DNA from: Oceanicaulis sp.
GTDB lineage: Bacteria; Pseudomonadota; Alphaproteobacteria; Caulobacterales; Maricaulaceae
DNA length: 64,000 bases
Assembly: GCA_040112665.1 (NCBI GenBank)
Contig: CP157796.1
Coordinates: 2,567,501 to 2,631,500, forward strand
Reading direction: 5' to 3'
Numbering within the stretch: position 1 is the stretch's first letter; each line of letters begins with the position of its first letter. The notes beneath the pieces were generated by a model that had not been told where the DNA came from, made no database searches, and saw only the letters and a program-made list of their open reading frames with translations. Both the position numbers and the translations under genes were made by a program. This document shows, piece after piece, positions 1-7,849 of this stretch.

Positions 1-404
1 CGGCCGGCGATGATCTCATCGTCGGCGATCCTAACGCCGGCCTCGCCCGTGTGGACATGTCCGGCGAAACGCGCGCCTTCCGCGCCGGCGTGTCGGTCAG
101 CGACGTCGCCTATTCCGAGCTGCTGGGCCGGCCGAGCGTGCTCGCCGCCTCGGCAGAGACCGGCGTGCTGACCGTTTTCGACGCGACGACGCTGGAGACC
201 GCGACCGAGATCGTGTTCGAAGAGGGGCTCAACGCACCCGCGATCGCTCAGCCGGTCGCGCTCGCGCTCACCGGTCAGAGCTATGGCGGCATGGCGTTTT
301 CGTCTGGTCTGGTGGCCGTCTATGACCGCTCGGACTCGCGCATCAAGCTGGTCGCCCGCGAGGTCGTCTCCCGGGCGGTGGTTTCCGGCGGCGAGACCGG
401 CTGA
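1..404 (+). CDS. 3' end of an unrecognised protein (partial)
   Basis: The frame is already open at the window edge (first full codon at base 3) and runs 133 codons to a TGA. The visible part is a soluble, alternating hydrophobic/polar sequence with short turns, for example GVLTVFDATT and GLVAVYDRSD, which resembles beta-propeller or WD-like strands. I do not recognise a family. Its last 85 bases overlap the 3' end of the convergent heme A synthase gene. No signal or catalytic motif is visible, and the start lies outside the window. Confidence 0.6.
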   Translation, partial: AGDDLIVGDPNAGLARVDMSGETRAFRAGVSVSDVAYSELLGRPSVLAASAETGVLTVFDATTLETATEIVFEEGLNAPAIAQPVALALTGQSYGGMAFSSGLVAVYDRSDSRIKLVAREVVSRAVVSGGETG

Positions 405-1462
405 GCCTGAGGCAGGGCCCGCGCCGCAGTCCAGGCCGCCATCCCCGCGGTCAGGAAGAGCGCGATCGCGCCGCCCTGGTGGGCGAGCGAGAGCGACAGC
501 GGCGCGGCCATGACCAGCGTGGCGATCCCCAGAACGATCTGCACCGCCAGCACGCCCGGAAGAACGAGCGCGAAGTTGCGCAGGACCTTGTCGCCGCTCC
601 TGTGAAAAGCCCAGGCCAGCACCCCGCCGGCGACCGCCAGCGCATAGGCGAACCAGCGATGCTGAAACTGCACCGCCGGACGGCTCTCGAAGATCGCCTG
701 GAAGAACGGCATTCCCGAGAGGTAGTCCTGCGGGAACAGCCGGCCGTGAAAGCCCGGCCATGTGGTGTGAATGCGGCCTGCGTCGAGACCGGCGACGAAC
801 GCGCCGAGCACCACCTGCAGCAGGATCGCCGCCCAGAACGCCGCCGCCCATGGGAAATAGCGTGTCCGCTGCGTGACGCGCGTTTCGCCGTAACGCAATT
901 CGAGCGCTGTCCAGAGCGTGAGCCCGAGGATCACGAACGCCATGGCGAGATGGGTGGCGAGCCGGTACTGGCTCACGTCCAGCCGCTCGCTGAGCCCTGA
1001 GGACACCATCCACCAGCCGATCGCGCCCTGAAGCCCGCCGAGCGCGAACAGCACCCAGAGCCGGGGCCGCAGCCGCTTCGGCGCGCGCCCGCTCCACAGG
1101 AAGAAGACGAAGGGGATGAAATAGACGAGGCCGAGCGTGCGGCCGAGCTGGCGATGGCCCCATTCCCACCAGTAGATGAACTGGAACTCGGCCATGGACA
1201 TGCCGCGGTTCTGGATCTGGTATTCCGGGATCTGGCGGTATTTCTCGAGCTCGGCTTCCCAGCCCGCCTCGGTCAGCGGCGGGATCGCGCCGGTTACGGG
1301 CCGCCATTCAACGATGGACAGGCCCGAATCAGTCAGCCGCGTCGCGCCGCCCACCAGGATCATGGCGCAGACGAAGGCGGCCACGACGACCAGCCACCAG
1401 AACATGGCGCGGTCGGTCTCCGGCGCTGAGAACGGCTTTGGAAGAGCGGTCGCGGCGCGCAT
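320..1462 (-). CDS. ctaA: Heme A synthase (COX15/CtaA)
   Basis: Converts heme O to heme A in the inner membrane for cytochrome c oxidase. The 380-residue protein has about eight hydrophobic helices. Conserved heme-ligand histidines are visible in GHRQLGR and ATHLAMAF in the first half and QHRWFAYA and LAHQGGAI in the second. The N-terminal GGATRLTDSGLS and WRPVTGAIPP motifs are typical of the alphaproteobacterial/mitochondrial COX15 type. The Thr/Ser-rich tail is poorly conserved and overlaps the upstream convergent gene. It is divergent from the acyl-CoA dehydrogenase at 1621; the 158 bases between them must carry both promoters. Confidence 0.95.
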   Translation of the reverse strand: MRAATALPKPFSAPETDRAMFWWLVVVAAFVCAMILVGGATRLTDSGLSIVEWRPVTGAIPPLTEAGWEAELEKYRQIPEYQIQNRGMSMAEFQFIYWWEWGHRQLGRTLGLVYFIPFVFFLWSGRAPKRLRPRLWVLFALGGLQGAIGWWMVSSGLSERLDVSQYRLATHLAMAFVILGLTLWTALELRYGETRVTQRTRYFPWAAAFWAAILLQVVLGAFVAGLDAGRIHTTWPGFHGRLFPQDYLSGMPFFQAIFESRPAVQFQHRWFAYALAVAGGVLAWAFHRSGDKVLRNFALVLPGVLAVQIVLGIATLVMAAPLSLSLAHQGGAIALFLTAGMAAWTAARALPQAQPVSPPETTARETTSRATSLMRESERS

Positions 1463-1620
1463 GCTCGGCGTCTCCGTTGTGGTGATGTTGCGCGGTACTT
1501 ATCGGCTCGGGCGCGGCGGGCAAGAGCGACGTGCGCTTTCGCCGCAACTCGCAGGCCGGGACTGGTCAGCGCCGCATGCGGCGCTTACCCTTTACGTAAA
1601 CGTCAGGGAGGAGATGCGCC

Positions 1621-2799
1621 ATGTCGCTCGACACGTTCCGCAAGGAAACCCGCGCCTGGCTCGAGGCCAATTGCCCCGAGGCCATGCGCAAGCCGATCCG
1701 CTCGGAAGCCGACATCTGCTGGGGCGGCAAGAACTGGACCTTCGCAAGCCAGGATCAGAAAGTCTGGTTCGAGCGCATGGTGGAGAAGGGCTGGACCGTG
1801 CCGACCTGGCCGACCGAATACGGCGGCGGCGGGCTCTCCAAGGAAGAGGCCTTCGTCCTCAAGGAGGAAATGAAGGCGATCGGCGCGCGTAGCCCGCTCG
1901 ACAGCTTCGGCATCTGGATGCTCGGCCCGGCGCTTCTGAAATACGGGACGCACGAACAGAAGCTCGAGCATCTCCCCCCGATCGCGCGTGGCGAGATTCG
2001 CTGGTGTCAGGGCTATTCCGAGCCCGGCGCGGGCTCCGACTTGGTCTCCCTGCGCACCAAGGGCGAACTCAAGGGCGACCGCTACATCGTCAACGGCCAG
2101 AAGGTCTGGACGAGCTATGCGGACAAGTCCGACTGGATCTTCGCGCTCGTGCGCACCGAGCCTGACGCGCCGAAATACTCCGGCATCTCCTTCCTTCTGA
2201 TCGACATGGATCAGAAGGGCGTCTCCACCAAGCCGATCAAGCTCATTAGCGGAAAGTCGCCCTTCTGCGAGACCTTCTTCGACGACGCCGAGGCGCTGAC
2301 CAAGAACCGCCTCGGAGAGGCCGGTCAGGGCTGGGAGATCGCCAAATACCTGCTCAGCCACGAGCGCGCCGGCATCGTTTCCGAAGCCGCGTTCGGCGGG
2401 CTGAACCCGGTCACTGCCGCTCACCAGTCGGGCGAAGTCGAGGAGGACGGGCGGCTGTCCGACCCGATCCTGCGCGGCGACGTCGCGCGCCTGACCATCG
2501 ACGGTCTGGCGTTCGACGCGACCATGCGCCGGGTGAAGGAAGAGGCCGACCACGGCGAAGGCGTCGGCGCGCGCGCCTCGATGCTGAAATATATCGGCAC
2601 CGAGCTGAACAAGCGCCGCAACGAGCTGAACATGAGCGCGCTGGGCTATGACGGCCTGCTCTGGGAAGGCGAAAAGGAAAGCGACGGCGACCCGGCGCGG
2701 TCCTGGCTGCGCAGCCGCGCAAACTCCATCGAGGGCGGGACCAGCGAGATCCAGCTCAACATCGTCGCCAAGCGCGTGCTCGACCTTCCGAGCGCCTGA
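1621..2799 (+). CDS. Acyl-CoA dehydrogenase, catalytic-Glu-bearing partner
   Basis: FAD-dependent alpha,beta-dehydrogenation of an acyl-CoA, substrate unknown. The 392-residue protein has the N-terminal helical domain, the mid beta-domain signature QGYSEPGAGSDL (about residue 131) and WTSYAD, and near the C-terminus SIEGGTSEIQ, which supplies the usual catalytic Glu. The QxHGGxG FAD-contact motif normally found upstream is absent (MSALGYDGLLW is there instead). The next gene, 25 bases downstream, has the opposite pattern, so the two probably form an alpha2-beta2 enzyme of the kind described for steroid side-chain and pimeloyl-CoA dehydrogenases. The ATG follows a GGGAGGAG ribosome site. Confidence 0.9.
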   Translation: MSLDTFRKETRAWLEANCPEAMRKPIRSEADICWGGKNWTFASQDQKVWFERMVEKGWTVPTWPTEYGGGGLSKEEAFVLKEEMKAIGARSPLDSFGIWMLGPALLKYGTHEQKLEHLPPIARGEIRWCQGYSEPGAGSDLVSLRTKGELKGDRYIVNGQKVWTSYADKSDWIFALVRTEPDAPKYSGISFLLIDMDQKGVSTKPIKLISGKSPFCETFFDDAEALTKNRLGEAGQGWEIAKYLLSHERAGIVSEAAFGGLNPVTAAHQSGEVEEDGRLSDPILRGDVARLTIDGLAFDATMRRVKEEADHGEGVGARASMLKYIGTELNKRRNELNMSALGYDGLLWEGEKESDGDPARSWLRSRANSIEGGTSEIQLNIVAKRVLDLPSA

Positions 2800-2824
2800 T
2801 CATTTAAGACCGGAGATTTGATCG

Positions 2825-3949
2825 ATGAGCTTCGTTCTCACCGAAGACGAACAGATGCTGCGCGATTCCGCGCGCGGGTTCCTGGCCGAGGCTTCGCCAG
2901 TATCCGCCCTGCGCAAGCTGCGCGACGCGAAGGACCCGGTCGGGTTTTCCCGTGAGCTCTGGGGCCAGATGGCCGAGATGGGCTGGACCGGCGTGCTCGT
3001 ATCCGAAGACCATGGCGGGGTCGACATGGGCTATTCCGCCGCCGGCGTCATCCTGGAGGAGATCGGCCGCACGCTGACCGCCTCGCCCTATCTGTCCACC
3101 GCCGTGCTCGGGGCCACCGCATTCAATCTCGCCGGAACCGAGAGCCAGAAATCGGCCTGGCTGCCGAAAATCGCGGCCGGCGAGACCGTCATCGCCTTCG
3201 CCATCGACGAAAAAGCCCGCCACGCGCCCGAAAAGATCGACACGCGCGCGGTCGCCGACGGCAACGGGTTCCGGCTCAGCGGCAAGAAACGCTATGTCGT
3301 CAATGCGATGGGCGCAGACGTTCTGATCGTCGCCGCGCGCACCGAGGACGACAGGATCAACCTGTTCCTCGTCGATCCCGAAGCCGAGGGCGTCGAGCGC
3401 ACGGCGCGCCGCACGGTGGACAGCCACGTCCCCGCCGACATCGTCTTCGACGACGTCAAGCTGACCGGCGAGGCGATCCTCTCAGGCGCGGAAGATCCCG
3501 AAGCGGCCTACCGCCTGCTGCTGGACGCCGGACGCGCCTGCCAGGCCGCCGAGCTTTACGGCGCGGCGCTTCAGGCCTTTGACGTGACGCTCGACTACAT
3601 CAAGGGCCGCGAGCAGTTTGGTGTGTCCATCGCGACGTTCCAGGGGCTGCAGCACCGCGCCGCCCATCTTTATGGCGAGCTTGAACTGACCCAGTCGCTG
3701 GTGCGACGGGCGCTCACCACGCTCGACACCCAGCCCAGCCAGGCCCCGCTCTGGTGCGCGGCGGCGAAAGCCAAGGCCACCCAGGTCGCGCGCCTGTCCG
3801 CCGCCGAAGGCATCCAGATGCATGGCGGGGTCGGGATGACCGACGAGTACGATATCGGGCTGTACTACAAGCGCGCCCAGGCCGCCGGGGAGTATCTCGG
3901 CGACGACGCGTTCGGCGCGGGCGAGGTCGCCCGGCTGAGCGGCTATTAA
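2825..3949 (+). CDS. Acyl-CoA dehydrogenase, FAD-motif-bearing partner
   Basis: A 374-residue acyl-CoA dehydrogenase family protein, co-directional with and just downstream of the previous one. It retains the C-terminal FAD-binding motif QMHGGVGMTDE, but the region where EGT with the catalytic Glu should stand reads YYKRAQAAGEYLG, so it lacks an obvious catalytic base. The N-terminal domain (MSFVLTEDEQMLRDSARGFL) is standard. I infer it is the non-catalytic beta subunit of a heteromeric dehydrogenase with its upstream neighbour; that is not proven. The pathway cannot be read from this neighbourhood. Confidence 0.88.
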   Translation: MSFVLTEDEQMLRDSARGFLAEASPVSALRKLRDAKDPVGFSRELWGQMAEMGWTGVLVSEDHGGVDMGYSAAGVILEEIGRTLTASPYLSTAVLGATAFNLAGTESQKSAWLPKIAAGETVIAFAIDEKARHAPEKIDTRAVADGNGFRLSGKKRYVVNAMGADVLIVAARTEDDRINLFLVDPEAEGVERTARRTVDSHVPADIVFDDVKLTGEAILSGAEDPEAAYRLLLDAGRACQAAELYGAALQAFDVTLDYIKGREQFGVSIATFQGLQHRAAHLYGELELTQSLVRRALTTLDTQPSQAPLWCAAAKAKATQVARLSAAEGIQMHGGVGMTDEYDIGLYYKRAQAAGEYLGDDAFGAGEVARLSGY

Positions 3950-3988
3950 GAGCGAGACACAAGCGGCGGGATCGGCGAGACTGGCCAG

Positions 3989-4504
3989 ATGGCGCTCACC
4001 GATCCCCTGCCCGCTTCCGCCGAAAGCGGCGCACGCCCCGGCCCGGCCGGCGGGGCTCTGGCGCGCGTGCTCCTGATCCTCAGCGTGCCCTTCCTGGCGC
4101 TCGGGCTCTGGCTTCCGGTCATGGAGACCCGGCAGCTCTGGGTGTTCAGGACGGAGTACTCGCTGCTTCAGTCCGTGCAGGCGCTTTACGAGGAGGGCGA
4201 GCTCGGGCTCGCCGCGCTCGTCTTCATCTTCTCGATCGTGACGCCGCTACTCAAATGCGTCGGGCTCACCGCACTGCATCTGCGTCCGAGTGGTTCAGGC
4301 GTGACCGGTTTCGCCAAATTCATGGACTGGGTCGGCCGCTGGTCGCTCACCGATGTTCTCGTAGTCGCGATCCTGATCGTCGTCTGGTCGAGCGCCGGGG
4401 CGCTGAACGCGGCGAGCCTGCCGGGCCTGTGGTTCTTCGCAGCGAGCGCTGCAGGCCTGATGATCGCAGCCGGGCTCATCGTGAGCGACCTCAGGGGCCG
4501 CTGA
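3989..4504 (+). CDS. PqiA-like (paraquat-inducible protein A) membrane protein
   Basis: A 171-residue integral membrane protein. After a Pro/Ala-rich cytosolic N-terminus there are four predicted helices: residues about 27-44, 69-95, 112-130 and 143-163. Within and between them are the PqiA-family hallmarks SLLQSVQALYEEGELGLA, VTPLLKCVGL and MDWVGRWSLTDVLVVAI. PqiA domains act with MCE-type lipid transporters, but no MCE gene is present in this window, so the role here is unassigned. It is probably co-transcribed with the dehydrogenase pair, 39 bases upstream. Confidence 0.85.
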   Translation: MALTDPLPASAESGARPGPAGGALARVLLILSVPFLALGLWLPVMETRQLWVFRTEYSLLQSVQALYEEGELGLAALVFIFSIVTPLLKCVGLTALHLRPSGSGVTGFAKFMDWVGRWSLTDVLVVAILIVVWSSAGALNAASLPGLWFFAASAAGLMIAAGLIVSDLRGR

Positions 4505-4612
4505 GAGCTGGCTCGGTTTTTTAGCTTGCTAAGGCCCTATTTCCTATCCGGTAATATCCTTAATCCGCACCGGCGCCCGGATCGGCCGGGCCCTCGGAGA
4601 AAGGAGTACGCG

Positions 4613-4990
4613 ATGCTTCGTCTCTTGAACGTCCTGTTCTGCGCCAGCCTTGTCGCCTTCGGGCTCCTCACCGCGCAGGCACTCGCTGAGCAGCCACAAA
4701 CTGTGCAGGCCGCCCAACCGGCACGCGCCCCTGTCGTCCACGAAGTCAGCTTCGAAGCGCCCCGAGCGATCTCCTGCGCCGAACCGTCGAACGCCGGCGT
4801 GGCGGCCCCTTCATGCAGCCCGACCGGAACGGCTTATTGCCCGGCGACGCTCGAATGGCGCACCCCCGGTCGCAGCCTCGTGCAGCAGTGCGAGGCGCGG
4901 TGCACGCTCATACGCCCGGCCCAGTCCATATCCGGGCCGTCAGGACCGGTTCGCTGCAGCTGCACGGTCGATATGTCGAATTGCAGCTGA
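4613..4990 (+). CDS. Small Cys-rich secreted protein, unknown function
   Basis: A 125-residue protein with a clear signal peptide (LLNVLFCASLVAFGLLTAQALA, cleavage likely after ALA near residue 27). The mature part has eight cysteines, including CEARC near residue 97 and a terminal CSC-CS group, suggesting disulfides in the periplasm. The start is the ATG with AAAGGAG eight bases ahead; an in-frame ATG further upstream has no ribosome site. I do not recognise the family. It converges on the lipoprotein gene with only 3 bases between stops. Confidence 0.7.
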   Translation: MLRLLNVLFCASLVAFGLLTAQALAEQPQTVQAAQPARAPVVHEVSFEAPRAISCAEPSNAGVAAPSCSPTGTAYCPATLEWRTPGRSLVQQCEARCTLIRPAQSISGPSGPVRCSCTVDMSNCS

Positions 4991-4993
4991 CGC

Positions 4994-5725
4994 TCACCGG
5001 CCCCTGACGAACGGCGCCGTGCACCGCCTGCTGGTGCGCGGCGTTCCGAACGAAGCGGTTTCAAGCGTCAGCGTGGCGCCGTCTTCGCTCAGGACCACCG
5101 TGCCGTTCTTTATGTCGCCGGGGATCTGATTGCCGCTTTCCGGTTCGAGCGTGAGCGCGCCCGAAGCCGGGTCGTACGTGTACCGGCCCCAGTAATCCTT
5201 GTAGGTCTCGAACGGGGTCCAGGTGACGGAAAACTCGCCGTCGCCTTCGAAGATGAGTTCGCGAATCGGTTCGGCGCCCTGCGCGGCGCAGGCGCTGTCC
5301 TCCTGCCGCCAGCGGCCGGTCAGCGGAGCGGCCGCGGCGTCATAGACATTGACATGCGCCCTCACCGAGCCTGCGCGTGCATAGGTCGCCTCGATCCTGA
5401 CCGGGCCAGTCGGAGCGTTGTCGTCGATCGTGACGACCAGCCCGCCGAGTTCGTCGCGGCCGAGCGAGGCTGCGCCCTTCGGGCTGAGGCTCGCGCCGGT
5501 GACGCACGCAGGCGGCAGCGCCTCCATCATGCCCGGGCGTTCGGTGTAGTACGGCGTCAGGGTGACCGCCTCGCCGGGCTGCAGCGCCGGTGTCTCCCAC
5601 CAGAAGACGATGTTCGTCGCGGGCCGGTCCGGGCAATCGGCGGTCGAAAAGTCCGCGCTGCCGCCGGTCAGGGCGCAGCCTGAAAGCCCGATGGCCGCCG
5701 CACCGATGATGAGAGCGTTCTTCAA
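4994..5725 (-). CDS. Putative lipoprotein, unknown function
   Basis: Begins at a TTG preceded by GGAGG with 5-base spacing, giving a compact lipoprotein signal (LKNALIIGAAAIG then lipobox LSGC, acylated Cys at about residue 17). An ATG 33 bases further upstream would put an unusual acidic stretch ahead of the signal and is less likely. The mature part of about 225 residues is beta-rich; ITGRW-like text (PLTGRWRQEDSAC at about 135) followed by alternating strands suggests a lipocalin-like or META-like fold, but I cannot assign a family. This is the last host gene before the prophage. Confidence 0.7.
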   Translation of the reverse strand: MKNALIIGAAAIGLSGCALTGGSADFSTADCPDRPATNIVFWWETPALQPGEAVTLTPYYTERPGMMEALPPACVTGASLSPKGAASLGRDELGGLVVTIDDNAPTGPVRIEATYARAGSVRAHVNVYDAAAAPLTGRWRQEDSACAAQGAEPIRELIFEGDGEFSVTWTPFETYKDYWGRYTYDPASGALTLEPESGNQIPGDIKNGTVVLSEDGATLTLETASFGTPRTSRRCTAPFVRGR

Positions 5726-5810
5726 TTCCGCCTCCCCAAGCAAGCTCAAGCCGAGCATGGACCGCCTGCGGTTCGCAGGCCAGTGCGGATACCTATATTC
5801 AGAAAAGAGA

Positions 5811-5857
5811 AATGGTCGGAGCGGCCGGATTCGAACCGGCGACCCCTGGTCCCCCAG
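5811..5857. other. attL core: 3' fragment of tRNA-Pro
   Basis: These 47 bases are identical to 42621-42667, which is the part of the intact tRNA-Pro(GGG) gene from the first base of the anticodon loop to just past the encoded CCA. Identity stops at 5858 and before 5811. This copy is the original chromosomal 3' half, displaced when the phage integrated. It lacks the D arm and acceptor 5' strand, so it is not a functional tRNA. Confidence 0.93.
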
Positions 5858-5890
5858 GCCGGGGGCGCATGAAGTAAATCAACATCTTGG

Positions 5891-5951
5891 CTGTAAACCG
5901 GCCCAAATCGGCCCCTTTAACTTCCAATACCTTACGCCCACGCTGTAAACC
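5891..5951 (+). repeat. Putative integrase arm-type sites, left end (2 x CTGTAAACC)
   Basis: The nonamer CTGTAAACC occurs at 5891-5899 and 5943-5951, both on the plus strand, 33 and 85 bases inside the attL core. Two more copies lie just inside attR. That placement, in non-coding DNA on both prophage ends, is what arm-binding sites of a lambda-type integrase look like. Confidence 0.6.
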
Positions 5952-5952
5952 A

Positions 5953-5969
5953 GGCGAACGGCGTTCGCC
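5953..5969. repeat. Dispersed 17-bp palindrome, copy 1
   Basis: GGCGAACGGCGTTCGCC: two 7-base inverted arms around GGC. Exact copies are at 30682-30698 and 37259-37275, and one-mismatch copies at 20942-20958 and, in the opposite orientation, 35089-35105. This copy sits in non-coding DNA between the arm sites and the first prophage gene, touching its stop codon. Function unknown. Confidence 0.6.
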
Positions 5970-6238
5970 TAGCTTTCGGCCAGCTTGCGCAGGGCGTCCG
6001 CGTCGAGCGTCGAGCCGTCTTCGAACTCGATTTTCGCGACCCGCTTCAGCTCGCCGTCGACGGACAGGCAGACGCGCGGCCTGATCATCGCGCGGACCTT
6101 GACCAGATCGAGCGCGATCTCGGCTTCGACCGCGGCGCCCTTGACATAGCTCAGCGACAATACGGCGACACCGAAAGGAAAAGGCGCGCCGGCGTCGGTC
6201 TCGAACGCCGGCTTCCCGTTTTCGATCACGACGCGCAT
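5969..6238 (-). CDS. Small phage protein, unknown function
   Basis: An 89-residue protein starting at MRVVIENGK; the ATG is preceded by GGAGG at 7-base spacing and follows the upstream stop by one base. A GTG five codons upstream would begin within the preceding gene and lacks a ribosome site. It is mixed alpha/beta and acidic, without recognisable motif. It is the last gene of the leftward late transcript, right after the spanin genes, and so closest to attL. Confidence 0.6.
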   Translation of the reverse strand: MRVVIENGKPAFETDAGAPFPFGVAVLSLSYVKGAAVEAEIALDLVKVRAMIRPRVCLSVDGELKRVAKIEFEDGSTLDADALRKLAES

Positions 6239-6239
6239 G

Positions 6240-6536
6240 TCACACCTCCGCACAGGCCGCGATCACCGGCTCGATTTCTTCGAGCCGGGCGATGCGCTCG
6301 GCCAGGGCGCGGAAGGCGAGCTCGCCCTTCAGCGGGCCGGCGGCGGCGAGAATGTCCGCGACGCCGATCCGGTACTCAGGCGGGCTGCGCAGCTCCGGCC
6401 GGTCGGGAACGCAGGACACCGGGACCGGTGTCAGCACCTCGACGGTGCGCACGGCCTCGGGTTTCGGGGTTGCACCGCACCCGCCCGTGGCGAGCGCCAG
6501 CGCAATAACGCAGAGCGCGGCGAGGAAGCGGGTCAT
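6240..6536 (-). CDS. Putative outer-membrane spanin lipoprotein (Rz1-like)
   Basis: A 98-residue lipoprotein: signal helix FLAALCVIALALA and lipobox ATGGC (Cys at 20), then a Pro-rich segment with PVPVSCVPDRPELRSPP, typical of o-spanins. It overlaps the upstream membrane-anchored gene by 4 bases (ATGA), the usual i-spanin/o-spanin arrangement. Known role of the family: bridging to the i-spanin and fusing inner and outer membranes at the last step of lysis. It is longer than lambda Rz1 and has a C-terminal helical tail. Confidence 0.65.
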   Translation of the reverse strand: MTRFLAALCVIALALATGGCGATPKPEAVRTVEVLTPVPVSCVPDRPELRSPPEYRIGVADILAAAGPLKGELAFRALAERIARLEEIEPVIAACAEV

Positions 6537-6991
6537 GGGCGGGTCTCCATCGCGGCGAGCAGCAGCCGCGCCTCGGCGTCGATCCGGGCGGCGGCGGCGT
6601 CATAGGCGGCGCACCTGGCCGCCTCTGTCTGAGGCGAACCGGCCGGGCCGGCCGGTTCGACGCGCGCGGCGATCGCGCGGCCCGTGTCGATCACCGGTCC
6701 GGCCGCGTCGATCCCGGCCGCCGCGCGCTCGGTCGCGGCCCGCCCGCGCGCCTGCAGGTCCAGGACCGCGCCGTTCTGGATTTCGACGGCGGCCGCGAGC
6801 GTGTCGGCGCGCAGCTCCGCCGCGGTCAGCAGCGCGACGAGCCCGGTCTCGGGATCGCCGATGCGCGCTTCGAGCCGGTCGATCGTGCGGGCCTGCAGGG
6901 CGATCACCGTCAGCGCGGCGGTGACGGCCGCCAGCGCCGCCCCGCCGGCGATTTTCAGCGCCAGCGGGCTTGCGATGAGCGCGCGGATCAT
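6533..6991 (-). CDS. Putative inner-membrane spanin (Rz-like)
   Basis: A 152-residue protein starting at the ATG of MIRALIASP. One N-terminal membrane helix (residues about 9-33, LALKIAGGAALAAVTAALTV) is followed by a long Ala/Arg/Glu-rich helical, coiled-coil-prone periplasmic domain. That topology, the position after endolysin, and the 4-base overlap with a lipoprotein gene fit an i-spanin. Sequence similarity alone would not identify it. The frame is open far upstream over the endolysin gene, but only this ATG gives a sensible protein. Confidence 0.6.
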   Translation of the reverse strand: MIRALIASPLALKIAGGAALAAVTAALTVIALQARTIDRLEARIGDPETGLVALLTAAELRADTLAAAVEIQNGAVLDLQARGRAATERAAAGIDAAGPVIDTGRAIAARVEPAGPAGSPQTEAARCAAYDAAAARIDAEARLLLAAMETRP

Positions 6992-7239
6992 GACCGCACC
7001 CGATCGCGAAGGCGCACCAGCCCGGCGATGCAGACCAGCAAGGCGGCGAACAGGTTCGCGGCGACCGCACAGACGCCGGCTGCGATGAACGGGTCCGGGG
7101 CTGCGCCGAGCACCAGGCGCATGACCGGCGCGGCCAGTGCGCTGAAGACGTAGCCGCACGCCGCGCCGAAGATTGCGAGCACGAGACAGGTCACGAGCAC
7201 TGCGCCGGTCCGGCGCAGCGTGATTTTCAGAGTATGCAT
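6988..7239 (-). CDS. Small two-helix membrane protein, holin candidate
   Basis: An 83-residue protein with two hydrophobic segments (about 10-36 and 50-73) and a basic C-terminus RLRDRVRS. It lies between the endolysin and spanin genes and overlaps the next gene by 4 bases. Size, topology and position suit a class II holin or an antiholin; the four-helix protein upstream of the endolysin is the other candidate. No family motif was recognised. Confidence 0.6.
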   Translation of the reverse strand: MHTLKITLRRTGAVLVTCLVLAIFGAACGYVFSALAAPVMRLVLGAAPDPFIAAGVCAVAANLFAALLVCIAGLVRLRDRVRS

Positions 7240-7248
7240 GACGGCCTC

Positions 7249-7848
7249 CTAGGCTTCGTTTGTGGAAAGCCCGGCGCCGCCGGGCTCGATCAGGGCGGGC
7301 TCGCCCCAGCCCGGATGGCCACCGGGTTTCACCGGCGCGCGGCGCGCGGCGAGCAGGCGGTCTCGGGCGATGCGCGTGATCGTGACGGCGTCGGACTGGT
7401 TGCCGCCGAGCACGTGGAAAGCCTCGGCGTCCTCGCCCGCGTAGAGCCCCACGTGCCCGGCCGTGCCGTGACGCTTGCCCCGCCAGAACACCAGCACGTC
7501 GCCGACCGCCGGCGCATCGACCGGATCGCCGAACCCCGTCCATTCGCGCGCGCGGAGGAATTTCGCCGGAACGGCGCACCCGGCGCGGTGCGCGCAGATC
7601 GCCGCGAACAACCCGCACCACGGCACGGCGTCGTCGGTGAACACGTCGCCCGCCCATGCCGGAACCGCGTTGGCGAGCACCAGCTCGGCGAGCCATCCGT
7701 CGATCACCGGATTGCTGGCCGGCCCCGGCGTCTCGACCGTGCCGTAGAGCGCGAGCGCCTCGAGCAGGATCGGCGGGCCGGGGTGACGGGCGAGGAAGGC
7801 GTAGGCGGGCGGGAGCGCGGCTTCGAGCGCGCGATCATGGACGGGCAT
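7249..7848 (-). CDS. Endolysin, CHAP/TIGR02594-like peptidase
   Basis: A 199-residue predicted peptidoglycan hydrolase. The catalytic Cys is in VPWCGLFAAIC (about 77), followed by GDVLVFWRG, the His-bearing GTAGHVGLYAGED, and VLGGNQSDAVTI, the layout of Cys/His CHAP-fold phage lysins (TIGR02594 type). There is no signal peptide, so release would depend on a holin. It begins one base after the stop of the four-helix membrane protein, within a lysis cassette. Confidence 0.82.
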   Translation of the reverse strand: MPVHDRALEAALPPAYAFLARHPGPPILLEALALYGTVETPGPASNPVIDGWLAELVLANAVPAWAGDVFTDDAVPWCGLFAAICAHRAGCAVPAKFLRAREWTGFGDPVDAPAVGDVLVFWRGKRHGTAGHVGLYAGEDAEAFHVLGGNQSDAVTITRIARDRLLAARRAPVKPGGHPGWGEPALIEPGGAGLSTNEA

Positions 7849-7849
7849 G

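Noticed and set aside
5811-5857. A second tRNA-Pro gene at attL
   Set aside because: Only the anticodon loop to CCA portion is present; the D arm and 5' acceptor strand are replaced by phage sequence.
5562-5948. Plus-strand frame reading through attL
   Set aside because: It crosses the lipoprotein gene antisense and the tRNA fragment; nothing supports translation.
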